Under the pieces are notes generated by a model. It was not told where the DNA came from and did not search any database. It saw nothing but the letters and a program-made list of their open reading frames with translations. A stretch of DNA of 64,000 bases from Holophagaceae bacterium (GTDB lineage Bacteria; Acidobacteriota; Holophagae; Holophagales; Holophagaceae), in the NCBI GenBank assembly GCA_016722505.1, contig JADKJH010000002.1:523374-587373 (forward strand), written 5' to 3'. This document shows positions 22,451-31,497 of the stretch, in pieces. Positions within the stretch are counted from its first letter, which is position 1. Every line of letters begins with the position of its first letter. A program made the translations under genes and the position numbers.

Positions 22451-23838
22451 CAGAAAATCTTTTTGAAGCCGATGGAGAAGATGTGTCCCATCCCTTCCAC
22501 ACGCGTGGTGGCATTAGCCCTTCGATAGCCCGAGACATCCCAGAAGCCATCAAGATTCACTGGATCCTGGTCTTGGGCTTGACGAAGCTGGTAACCGAAA
22601 TTCAATTCTCCGCTCGCCACCTGCCAACCGAAGCCAATGGAGAATCCGCTGCTGCGCTGGCCGCCAAGCAGCGGTTCCACGTCCTCGTCCTTGCGCGATG
22701 ACTGATCAAGGGATAGGCCACCCCGCACCACCCAGGTTTTTGAAAGCTTCAGCTCACCCAGAAGACTCAGACCTACTGAATTAGTGAATGGGCCGCTCGG
22801 ATAAGCCACCCTCACAACCCCGCTGGGTGTGGCCATGGAAGGCATGGAAGGGAATTCAAATTGCGTGCCTTGGGTGTAGCGCACATCCAATTCCCAGGTG
22901 AAAACCTGATTCACGCGCTGGCGCACACCAACGGCCACGCGCGCTGGGAGAGCGATCTTATCTGTACCCGCAACCGCACGGCTCAACCCCAACACCGTTC
23001 TCGCGTCCAGCCCCGTGACTGGCGTGGAGTCATGCAAATTATCGAAGATGCGGTAAGGCTCGTCAGCGAAACGGGCTGTCTGCGTGGCGGTGCCTCGGAT
23101 CGTGCTCTGATAGGCGCCGGCGAGTGTCCATCTGGGAGCGATGGCCCAACGGAACCCAGCTGAAAATGAGGGCGCAGTGGCGCTCCCTTTTTGCGTGACC
23201 CTTTGTTCAAACAGTCCTTCCGAGGGATTGGTGCCGGAGACTCCGGTGGCCCCAGTGGTCTGATCCTTAGGTATGAGCCCCCGCAGCGAGGCCCCCGAAG
23301 CGGTATCGATTTTCACAAAGCCGACGCCCAGGCCGATGGAAAAATCATTGCGCAGGGCAAAGCCCAACTGCATTTCAACGCGTTGAGCCTTAAGGTCCAG
23401 TTCATCTCCGAGGAACCGAATGGGCGTTTCGGCATTCAGGCGGCTGTGGCGGAGGAAAGGCGTGTCCACCTTGATGCCCAGCCCCACGGATTTCCCCAAT
23501 TTCCACGCGAGCCCAAAAGCCGGTAAAAACCGGTTGCGGTCCGTGCTGTAAACCGTGCGCTGGCTGCTTTTTGGAGTGGTCTGGGAAGATTCCAGCTCCT
23601 GGCCGGCGGCCAGAAAGAACTGAAAGCGGCCTTCCAGTGTCGGCAACAGGGCGGGATTCAGGGCAGCTGCCTCAAGGCTCTTGCCATAGGCCACACCCGC
23701 GCCGCTGCGGGAAATGCTGACGGGGTCGGATGCCGGCGTGGCAATGGTCTGGGCAGTCAGGACCGGCGACGTCAGCCCTAGCAATCCTGGTGCAGCTGAT
23801 GTGGCCAAGCCTCTGCTCATGGTGATCCGTCGCGCCAT
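22450..23838 (-). CDS. FadL/OmpP1-like outer membrane channel protein
   Basis: 462 residues with a cleavable leader (about the first 29, ending LTAQ). It then has the FadL-type N-terminal pattern SISRSGAGVAYGKSLEAAALNPALLPTLEG, in which NPA marks the hatch region, followed by alternating beta strands (GLAWKLGKSVGLGIKVDTPF) and a terminal Phe. Likely role: passive uptake of hydrophobic compounds across the outer membrane; the substrate cannot be read from sequence. GGAGG precedes the ATG. Confidence 0.75.
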   Translation of the reverse strand: MARRITMSRGLATSAAPGLLGLTSPVLTAQTIATPASDPVSISRSGAGVAYGKSLEAAALNPALLPTLEGRFQFFLAAGQELESSQTTPKSSQRTVYSTDRNRFLPAFGLAWKLGKSVGLGIKVDTPFLRHSRLNAETPIRFLGDELDLKAQRVEMQLGFALRNDFSIGLGVGFVKIDTASGASLRGLIPKDQTTGATGVSGTNPSEGLFEQRVTQKGSATAPSFSAGFRWAIAPRWTLAGAYQSTIRGTATQTARFADEPYRIFDNLHDSTPVTGLDARTVLGLSRAVAGTDKIALPARVAVGVRQRVNQVFTWELDVRYTQGTQFEFPSMPSMATPSGVVRVAYPSGPFTNSVGLSLLGELKLSKTWVVRGGLSLDQSSRKDEDVEPLLGGQRSSGFSIGFGWQVASGELNFGYQLRQAQDQDPVNLDGFWDVSGYRRANATTRVEGMGHIFSIGFKKIF

Positions 23839-24007
23839 ACCACTGCCTCCAAATTTCAGTGAGATTCCAGGATGGGATTCCTACGGCCTTCAATGCCGCG
23901 AGCTTCCCTCCGGTTCAATTCAATCTCTAAAGGATCGCCACTTCCATCCGAAACACCAAACGCCCTTCAGCGGATCGCCGAAAGGCGCCTGGTGCGGATC
24001 AGCAATC

Positions 24008-26165
24008 TCACGAAAGGGGGGCAAGCATCTCGCGGTACTTCGGCACCGGCCAAAGATCCGCATCGCAGCTTTCTTCCAAAGTGTCGAGCACGTCCCGCAA
24101 CTCATCCTGGGCATGACGGACCTGGTGGCCAAAAGCGACCGTGCGCGCGTGGAGGGACTCGACGGACTCCGCGATGGCCAACTGTTTACGCAATTCTTCG
24201 ATGCGCTCCTGGGCCACGCCCGCAAGGTGCGTCTGGACTTGCAGGGCCGCTTTCAGGGATTCAGGCACATCCAACCCGACTGATACCAGTTTGGCCAGGG
24301 CGCCTGCGCGGGCGCCCAGATCGGCCGTGATGGAAGGCAACAGCTGGGTTTCCGCCATTTCACGGAGCACCTGGGCTTCGATGCCCAGAGCCTTTTGGTA
24401 CTGCTCATGGCGGATATGCGTGCGGGCCTCGAGTTCCCCGGCCGTCAGAATCCCTGGCTTCGTGAAGACTGCTTGGACCTTTTCCTGCTCCCAGATTGAA
24501 AGGGCCTGCACTGTGTCCTGGGCATGGGGCAAGCGGCGTTTGGCAGCTTCTTTCTTCCATTCTTCCGAGTAACCATTGCCCTCAAAACGGATGGCCTTGG
24601 TTTCCACCACCGCTTCGCGCACGACCGCCAGAACGGCTGACTTCAAGTCCTTGCCCGCCTTCAGCTCTTGTTCGAATTTCTCGTTCAGCTCGTTCAAGGC
24701 TTCGGCCACCACAGCGTTGATGACCGTCAAAGGCATGGCGATGGCCTGGCTGGAACCCACGGCGCGGAATTCGAATTTGTTGCCCGTGAATGCGAAAGGT
24801 GAAGTCCGGTTGCGGTCAGTCGCATCTTTCTCGATGGTCATGAAGTTCGCGATCCCCAGGCTTTCTTTTGCGCGGGAAACAATATCTTCACCAGCCTCAA
24901 TGGCATCCAGCACACGGCTCACCTGCTGGCCCAGGAAGACTGACATGATGGCCGGGGGCGCTTCATTGGCTCCTAGGCGGTGGTCGTTGCCCGCGAACGC
25001 GATGGTGGCGCGCATCAAGTCGCCATGGCGGTGGATGCCCTTCAGGGTGGCCGCAAGGAAATAAAGGAACTGGAGGTTTTCCTCGGGCGTATGGCCGGGT
25101 TCCAGCAGGTTGTGGCCTTCATCCGTCGCGAGGCTCCAGTTCACGTGCTTTCCGCTGCCATTCACACCCGCGAAGGGTTTCTCGTGCAGGAGCACCGCCA
25201 AACCATGCCGTTCGCCCACGGATTTAAGGATTTCCATGAGCAATTGGTTGTGGTCCGAGGCAATGTTCGCCGCTTCATAGATGGGAGCGATCTCGAACTG
25301 GTTCGGGGCCACTTCGTTGTGCCGCGTCTTGGCCGGTATGCCGAGCTTGAAGCATTCCAGCTCGGCTTCCTGCATGAAGCCCAGCACCCGCGCCTGGATG
25401 GAACCGAAGTAATGGTCCTCAAGCTCTTGGCCTTTGGGCGGGCGGGCGCCTTGCAGCGTGCGGTTCGCGAACTGCAGGTCCGGACGCTGCTTGGCGAGAT
25501 CAGCATCCACCAGGAAATATTCCTGTTCCGGGCCGCACTGGGCGACCACGGTGGCTGGCCTTGGTGCCGAGCAGGGACAAAGCGGTCACCGCGGCCTTGC
25601 TCACCACGTCCATGGAACGCATGAGCGGGACTTTCTGGTCCAGGGCCTCGCCGTGGTAGCCGATGAAGGCCGTGGGAATGCACAGGGTGATGCCGAGCGG
25701 CCCCTCCATCAGGAAGGCGGGGCTGGTGGGGTCCCAGGCGGTATATCCCCGGGCTTCGAAAGTCGCCCGCAAGCCGCCGCTAGGAAACGAACTGGCATCA
25801 GGTTCGCCCTGGATGAGCATGGAGCCGCTGAAGCGCTCCACCACCTGCCCCGGCTCGTCCCAGCTGATGAAGGCGTCATGCTTCTCAGCAGTGGCGCCGG
25901 TCATGGGCAAAAACCAATGCGTGAAATGGGTGGCGCCCTTTTCCATGGCCCAATCCTTCATGGCGGTGGCCACGGCGTGGGCAACATCGGAAGGAAGCCG
26001 CTCACCCTTTCGAAGGGCGGTCTTGAAAGCTTTATAGCTATCCTTGGACAAGCGCTCCTTCATGGTGCGCTCGCTGAAAGTATTGCAACCAAAGTACTGG
26101 CTGACCTTCACCTGATCCAAACGTACGACGATATCGAAGTCGCGGTTAGCCTGAACCTTGGCCAT
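24008..26165 (-). CDS. glnN: Type III glutamine synthetase (GlnN), one frame break
   Basis: About 719 codons, the size of the dodecameric GSIII family. The N-terminal part begins MAKVQANRDFDIVVRLDQVK (ATG 26165 after GGGGA) with HWFLPMTGATAEKHDAF and VERFSGSMLIQGEPDASSFP. After a one-base frame break at about 25549-25556 it continues CGPEQEYFLVDADL, NGSGKHVNWSLATDEG and ends with the GSIII-specific C-terminal extension. It makes glutamine from glutamate, ammonia and ATP. Both halves are well conserved around the break, so an added base is more likely than gene decay. Confidence 0.88.
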
Positions 26166-26466
26166 TGCATTCCCCTTGCCCAAAAAAAAGGTTGAAAAAT
26201 ACGTGTCCCAAGCCAAGCCAAAAAGCCCGGTGAGCCACGCCCCGTGTGCGGCAGAGCGCCAAGCCCAGGATAGACGGGAAAGCATTGAAAAACCAGAGGA
26301 AAAGGCTGATCTCAGGGCCATCATCCTCTTAAAGGAGGTGCAGGATTTCCAGAGCTGCGTGCCCCGCGCCCCGGCCCTGGCCTGGGAGCGCGTTGCCTTC
26401 GCCATGGCCTTCCTGGACAATGAACCCAGACGGCGGGTCCAGGCCTTTCTGTCGAAGGGGAAATAG
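26158..26466 (+). CDS. Hypothetical short protein upstream of nadA
   Basis: Open frame of 102 codons ending six bases before nadA. The last 50 residues (from KADLRAIILLKEVQDFQ to QAFLSKGK) look protein-like, but the first part overlaps the start and leader of glnN on the other strand. I recognise no family. A perfect AAAGGAGGTG at 26333-26342 lies inside the frame with no suitable start codon just after it. It may be only the nadA leader. Confidence 0.25.
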   Translation: MAIAFPLPKKKVEKYVSQAKPKSPVSHAPCAAERQAQDRRESIEKPEEKADLRAIILLKEVQDFQSCVPRAPALAWERVAFAMAFLDNEPRRRVQAFLSKGK

Positions 26467-26472
26467 AATCAG

Positions 26473-27564
26473 ATGAGCAACAGCGCGCCCCACAACGCCA
26501 GCCTCGCGGTTGGCCCAGTCCTGAACGAGGGGGACCGCCCGGTCGCTCCGCTTCCTCTACGTCCCCCTCATGCTCCCCACGCGGTCTCCGGGCCAAGCCC
26601 GGACACCGCGTCTTATGTTCCGGACTTGGAAAGCATCGAGCCAGGCCTTGATCTGGTGGCCGAGATCCATCGGCTGCGCACCGCCAGAAAAGCCGTGATC
26701 CTGGCCCATTATTACCAGGAGCCGGAAATCCAGGACCTGGCGGATTTCGTGGGCGACAGCCTGCAGCTGAGCCAACAGGCAGCAAAGACCGATGCGGAAG
26801 TCATCGCTTTTTGCGGCGTGCATTTCATGGCGGAGACCGCCAAGATTTTAAGCCCTCTAAAAAAAGTGGTCATCCCAGACATGGATGCTGGATGCAGCCT
26901 CTCGGATCGCTGTCCCGCGGATCAGTTCGGTGAATGGCTGAAGCAGTTTCCGGACCACGAAGTGGTCAGTTACATCAACTGCAGTGCCGGTGTGAAGGCG
27001 CTCAGCACAGTCATCTGCACTAGTTCGAATGCCGTGCGCGTGGTGGAAAGCATTCCAAAGGAAAAGCAGATCGTTTTCGCGCCGGACCGGCACCTGGGCA
27101 AGTGGGTCATGAAGCAGACCGGGCGCGACATGGTGCTGTGGCCCGGATTCTGCATCGTCCATGAGCAGTTCACCGCCAAACGCATCGCGGCCTTGAAAGC
27201 GAAACATCCCGAAGCCAAGCTCATCGCCCATCCAGAGTGCGACGCTACAGTCTCCCAAATGGCGGATTTCGTCGGGAGCACGGCAGCTCTTCTGAACTAT
27301 GTCGCAAAGGATTCGGCCAATTCCTTCATCGTAGCCACCGAGGCGGGCATTCTTCACCAGATGCGGCAGCGGCGGCCTGGCGCGGAGTTGATTCCCGCCC
27401 CAGCCGATAGCGGCTGCAACTGTTCCCTTTGTCCTTATATGAAACTCAATAGCCTTGAGAAGCTGTACTTGGCGCTCCGGGATCTGCAGCCCGAAATCCA
27501 ACTCCAAGAGGATGTGCGTCTGCGGGCCCTGCGGCCGGTGGAACGCATGTTGGCATTGAGCTGA
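26473..27564 (+). CDS. nadA: Quinolinate synthase A
   Basis: 363 residues. It condenses iminoaspartate with dihydroxyacetone phosphate to quinolinate, using a [4Fe-4S] cluster, in NAD synthesis. Conserved: AVILAHYYQEPEIQDLADF near 74, the DSLQLSQQAA block, GVHFMAETAKIL, MDAGCSLSD, and the C-terminal CNCSLCPYM. The family normally starts around residue 55. The extra N-terminal segment (roughly residues 17-49) is encoded by a 97-bp repeat also present at 45961-46057. An in-frame GTG near 26660 has no clear ribosome site, so the true start is uncertain. Confidence 0.93.
   Translation: MSNSAPHNASLAVGPVLNEGDRPVAPLPLRPPHAPHAVSGPSPDTASYVPDLESIEPGLDLVAEIHRLRTARKAVILAHYYQEPEIQDLADFVGDSLQLSQQAAKTDAEVIAFCGVHFMAETAKILSPLKKVVIPDMDAGCSLSDRCPADQFGEWLKQFPDHEVVSYINCSAGVKALSTVICTSSNAVRVVESIPKEKQIVFAPDRHLGKWVMKQTGRDMVLWPGFCIVHEQFTAKRIAALKAKHPEAKLIAHPECDATVSQMADFVGSTAALLNYVAKDSANSFIVATEAGILHQMRQRRPGAELIPAPADSGCNCSLCPYMKLNSLEKLYLALRDLQPEIQLQEDVRLRALRPVERMLALS
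26522..26618 (+). repeat. 97-bp hairpin repeat inside nadA
   Basis: 89 of 97 bases match the reverse complement of 45961-46057. It contains a long hairpin, GAGGGGGAC paired with GTCCCCCTC, and a second hairpin TCCGGGC-CAA-GCCCGGA, both also formed by the other copy. It lies in the 5' coding part of nadA and is translated in the frame VLNEGDRPVAPLPLRPPH. Confidence 0.9.
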
Positions 27565-27571
27565 ACACCAG

Positions 27572-29146
27572 ATGCGCACTCGCCGGATTGCCCGGTTCAA
27601 ACCCTACCGGAGCCGTGAGCAAGGACCCAGCATTTCGCAGCGGATCCTGAACTGGGGCGGCGCCGTATTTCTTGTTCTGGCTGGCATGGCCTTGGCCTAT
27701 GGCCTGTTTTGGGCCCCAAGGCAGTTCGCAAGAAATCGAATGCTTGAAGTCATTCAAGATTATATTGACCACCACATCCCCGAAATGGCTCGAGTAGAGC
27801 AGCACTGGATGGACGTTCCGGTTCTCCAGGAATTCGAGCGGGGGAATGAGCCCGTGGTGCTGGACTATCTACAGAAACAACCCTTGGTGGAAGCCGTGCT
27901 GGATCGTTGGGGAAACCGCACGCTTTGGGTGCGTGAACGTGGACGGCTGGTGAAAGCCCCGGATACCCCCACCGCCCAGATGTACCGGGCCTGGATCGCC
28001 CAAGCTGAAACCTACCCCCGGGCCCAATGGACACCCCAAAGTAGTCAGGACCCCGACCACACCCGCATTCCGAGCAGCGTGGTGCGGGGGGACCAGTATA
28101 TGGTTATCAAACGCTGGCGCCCCGGCACGCCCCAGGTCACCGAGGCCTTGATGCAGGTGCTGGGCAAAGATGCGCCCTTGCGTGTTGGAAGCCGCCGTTG
28201 CTCTGACGCGGACAGGCGCGACATTGCCAGCCAATCGTGGGGAGAGGATCCGAACCTCCAAGCCGATGCGGCCCGGATCAATGAAGCGCTCGTGACCGTC
28301 CCAACCCTCAGCGATTATCTTGGTGAAGGCTGGGATTTGGTGGGCATTCCCTTCGCCGCCGAATCCGCCAAATTCAAGGGGCAATACGCGCGCATGCGTT
28401 GGACAGCCTGGTCGGTGGGCTTCGCCGTCGCCATGTTTGTCGTGCTTGGTTTCTGGCTGAGGCACCGTTCCCAGAAACGGGCCTTGCTGGACGCGGACCG
28501 AATGGCAAGCATGACCCACAGCCTCAAGACGCCTCTGGCAATTCTCAAATTCCGCTGCGACACCATTCGCCTTGGACGCTTGACTCAAGATCAGGCTGAT
28601 GAAGAACTGCTTAAGCTCGGCAGCGAAGTGGACAACTTGACGCTGATGATCGAAAACGGTCTTCGTGTGATCCGCGGCAGCAGCGACATCCTCCCCGTCG
28701 TGGAAGTAAGCCCAGACTGGCTGCGTGATGTTGCGGAAGATCTTGAGCCAGCCTTCGAGGCAGAGGGAAGGAAGCTGGAGTTGCGCCTGGACAAGATCAA
28801 AGGGCGGGCCCCCCTGCCCTCCCTTCGATCCGCATTGTTCACACTTTTGGAAAATGCGCTCTTCCATGGAAAAGGCGATGTCGTGCTTGAGAGCATCCCC
28901 CTCCGGAACCGCTTGCAATTGCATGTCACCGATGAAGGCGATGGTCTGGAACCGCACCAGCTGCGGGCCCTGGGCAAGCCATTCCTGAGGCTCCGGCAGC
29001 AAGGCAAGGAGGGATTCCAACGGGAAGGCCAGGGGCTCGGCCTGAGCCTTCTCTGCCAAGTGGCGGAAAAAGAAGGCTGGGGTCTCAGCTTCGCCTCGGC
29101 TCCAGGCGCTGGCTTCCACGCAACCCTGGAAATACCCATCGCTTGA
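27572..29146 (+). CDS. Sensor histidine kinase
   Basis: 524 residues. A first transmembrane helix at about 28-48 (AVFLVLAGMALAYGLFW), an extracytoplasmic sensor of roughly 230 residues without a recognisable domain, and a second helix near 283-300. Then a HisKA-type box MTHSLKTPLAILKFR with the phospho-His and an ATPase domain (LLENALFHGKG, DEGDGL, GQGLGLSLL). It starts eight bases after nadA and is followed 122 bp later by its likely partner, an OmpR-type regulator. The stimulus is unknown. Confidence 0.85.
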   Translation: MRTRRIARFKPYRSREQGPSISQRILNWGGAVFLVLAGMALAYGLFWAPRQFARNRMLEVIQDYIDHHIPEMARVEQHWMDVPVLQEFERGNEPVVLDYLQKQPLVEAVLDRWGNRTLWVRERGRLVKAPDTPTAQMYRAWIAQAETYPRAQWTPQSSQDPDHTRIPSSVVRGDQYMVIKRWRPGTPQVTEALMQVLGKDAPLRVGSRRCSDADRRDIASQSWGEDPNLQADAARINEALVTVPTLSDYLGEGWDLVGIPFAAESAKFKGQYARMRWTAWSVGFAVAMFVVLGFWLRHRSQKRALLDADRMASMTHSLKTPLAILKFRCDTIRLGRLTQDQADEELLKLGSEVDNLTLMIENGLRVIRGSSDILPVVEVSPDWLRDVAEDLEPAFEAEGRKLELRLDKIKGRAPLPSLRSALFTLLENALFHGKGDVVLESIPLRNRLQLHVTDEGDGLEPHQLRALGKPFLRLRQQGKEGFQREGQGLGLSLLCQVAEKEGWGLSFASAPGAGFHATLEIPIA

Positions 29147-29268
29147 CCACACCTGGGCGGCTGTACGTCTTGCCATGGATTCCCATGCTTCGAGACTGTA
29201 TGGTTGGAAGATCTTATCCAATGCTCAATGCTTCATCCATCCGTTGATCCATAAACTAGGCTTTCCAG

Positions 29269-29961
29269 ATGACTCACGTTCTTGTGGTAGAAGACGAGCC
29301 TAGCCTCCGCCAGCTACTTACCAACAATCTGACGTTTGAGGGCTACCTGGTAACCGCCGTAGATGACGGTGGCCCAGCCCTTGCCGCGCATAGCGCCAAT
29401 CGCGCGGATCTCATCGTGCTCGACCTGATGCTGCCCACGATGGATGGGTACCAAGTTTTGAAGCAACTTCGGGAGCATCAGGACCCTGTGCCGATCCTCA
29501 TGCTCACTGCGCGGGGCGCAGAAGCTGATCGGATCCAGGGCTTGTCATTGGGAGCGGATGACTACCTGGTGAAGCCCTTTTCGGTGCTTGAATTGCTGGC
29601 GCGCATCAAGGCCATCCTGCGCCGCACTCGACCTCTGGACCGTCCAAATGTCTTAAAAAGCGGGCCCTTCCGTTTTGATCTGCCGGCCCTTGAAGTCATC
29701 AGGGAAGGAAAAACCCTGGATCTCACGCCTCGTGAATTCCGTCTTGTGGAAATTCTCATCACCCATCCCGGACGCACCCACAGCCGCCTGGAGCTGCTGA
29801 ACCTGGCCTGGGACCCAGATGCAAGGCCCACCCCCCGCACCGTGGATGTCCACATAGCCAACCTTCGAAAAAAGCTTGGCGAAGAGGAGGGCCGGCCCTG
29901 GATCGCGACGGTGGGTGGCGAAGGCTACCGGTGGATCGCACCGGTGGAGCCAGACACCTAA
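29269..29961 (+). CDS. OmpR/PhoB-family response regulator
   Basis: 230 residues. Receiver domain with acidic pair EDE near residue 8, phospho-acceptor in LIVLDLMLP (Asp about 52), Thr in MLTARG and Lys in YLVKPF. The winged-helix DNA-binding domain has LTPREFRLVEILITHPGR and VDVHIANLRKKLG. It probably receives phosphate from the kinase just upstream. Targets cannot be told from sequence. Confidence 0.9.
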   Translation: MTHVLVVEDEPSLRQLLTNNLTFEGYLVTAVDDGGPALAAHSANRADLIVLDLMLPTMDGYQVLKQLREHQDPVPILMLTARGAEADRIQGLSLGADDYLVKPFSVLELLARIKAILRRTRPLDRPNVLKSGPFRFDLPALEVIREGKTLDLTPREFRLVEILITHPGRTHSRLELLNLAWDPDARPTPRTVDVHIANLRKKLGEEEGRPWIATVGGEGYRWIAPVEPDT

Positions 29962-30051
29962 GGCTCTGGCAGGCCGTGTCCGTAGGGTAACTTCTTCAAC
30001 ACGAAGGATGGGTCGGCATAAGGACCCGTAACGGACTAACATGGAAAGCAC

Positions 30052-31482
30052 ATGTCAGTCCGCAACGGATCCTCATCTAATCACTCTATGGCAATCTGGA
30101 ACCCCCACTCCTGGCAAGCCCGGCCCGCCGCGCAACAGCCCGAATATCCCAACCCCTCCGAACTGGAGCGGTGCTTGGGACAATTGCGCCGCCTCCCTCC
30201 GCTGGTAGTGCCGGAAGAAGTCAATCGCCTTCGCAACTTATTGGCCGAGGCGGCTGTGGGCAAACGCTTCCTGCTGCAAGGCGGGGACTGCGCGGAACAA
30301 TTCAAGGACTGCAATGCGGAGTCCATCGCCGACAAACTGCGCGTTCTGCTTCAGATGTCCGTCGTGCTGACCCATAGCGGGAGGCGTCCCGTAGTGCGGG
30401 TGGGCCGCATTGCCGGCCAGTATGCGAAACCCCGCAGCGGCACCACCGAACGTGTGCGGGCAGGTGGCCGGGAGCTTGATTTGCCGGTCTATCGCGGTGA
30501 CCTGGTGAATTCATTGGAAGCCAGCCAGAAAGGCCGCAAGGCTGATCCGGAGCGCATGGTCCAGGCTTATTTTCATGCAGGCGCCACGCTGAATCACATC
30601 CGGGCCTTGATCGAGGGGGGCTTTGCAGATCTTCATCACCCCGAGCGGTGGGAGCTGCACCAGGCAAGCACTGCGTCATATCAGGCGGTCCTTGAGGAAG
30701 TTCGCGAATCGCTGGAATTCCTGGAAGCCCTTGGTGGCGTGGAACGGGGCACGCTGGAGCGGATTGATTTTTTCACCAGCCATGAGGCCCTGCTGCTGCC
30801 TTTTGAAGAAGCCCTCACCCGCTGGATACCCAACGACGAGGATGATGGGCACAACGTCGGCAGCCTGCGCCAGAGCCTTTCCTCGCTCGCCCGGGGTGGC
30901 GGCTATTACAACCTTGGCGCCCACATGCTCTGGGTGGGAGAGCGCACCCGTGATCTTGACGGCGCCCACCTGGAGTATCTGCGCGGCATCAAGAATCCCA
31001 TCGGTGTAAAACTCGGCCCGACGGCCACTCCTTCCACCTTGAACGAGCTACTGCAGCTCCTGGATCCTACCCACGTCCCAGGGCGCATCACGCTCATCAC
31101 ACGCTTCGGAGCCGGCTTGATTCGTGAGCACATGCCTGCGCTCATCCATGCCGTAAAACGAGCGGGGCACACCGTGCTTTGGAGTTGCGACCCGATGCAC
31201 GGTAACACGGTGAAAACCAGCGGAGGCCTTAAGACACGGCATTTTGAAGCCGTATTGTCCGAGCTGCGCCAAGCCTTCGAGATCCATACCGCCGAGGGCA
31301 GCCAACTCGGAGGCGTCCACTTCGAATTGACCGGCGAAGCCGTCACCGAATGCATGGGCGGCAATGTAGGCGTCTCCGAATCCGATCTGCCACGGGCCTA
31401 CGAAACAGGCTGCGACCCAAGGCTCAACGGCGCGCAGAGCCTGGAAATGGCCTTCCTCATCGCAGGAATGCTGAGGCAATAA
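30052..31482 (+). CDS. 3-deoxy-7-phosphoheptulonate synthase, class II
   Basis: 476 residues of the plant/actinobacterial-type (AroA-II) DAHP synthase, first step of the shikimate pathway (phosphoenolpyruvate plus erythrose 4-phosphate). Landmarks: WNPHSWQARPAAQQPEYP, LLQGGDCAEQF with the metal Cys, VRVGRIAGQYAKPRS, and LWSCDPMHGNT. Family members usually start near residue 13 (ATG 30088), but that ATG has no ribosome site while 30052 follows GGAAAG. It faces the receiver-H-domain gene with a 15-bp gap. Confidence 0.93.
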   Translation: MSVRNGSSSNHSMAIWNPHSWQARPAAQQPEYPNPSELERCLGQLRRLPPLVVPEEVNRLRNLLAEAAVGKRFLLQGGDCAEQFKDCNAESIADKLRVLLQMSVVLTHSGRRPVVRVGRIAGQYAKPRSGTTERVRAGGRELDLPVYRGDLVNSLEASQKGRKADPERMVQAYFHAGATLNHIRALIEGGFADLHHPERWELHQASTASYQAVLEEVRESLEFLEALGGVERGTLERIDFFTSHEALLLPFEEALTRWIPNDEDDGHNVGSLRQSLSSLARGGGYYNLGAHMLWVGERTRDLDGAHLEYLRGIKNPIGVKLGPTATPSTLNELLQLLDPTHVPGRITLITRFGAGLIREHMPALIHAVKRAGHTVLWSCDPMHGNTVKTSGGLKTRHFEAVLSELRQAFEIHTAEGSQLGGVHFELTGEAVTECMGGNVGVSESDLPRAYETGCDPRLNGAQSLEMAFLIAGMLRQ

Positions 31483-31497
31483 ATCATTGCGACAATG

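Noticed and set aside
26333..26342. Perfect ribosome site AAAGGAGGTG
   Set aside because: No ATG, GTG or TTG at a workable distance in any frame; it is probably chance, encoding LKEV in the upstream open frame.
27869..29221. Minus-strand open frame of 450 codons
   Set aside because: Opposite to a kinase with clear HisKA and ATPase motifs; no motif of its own.
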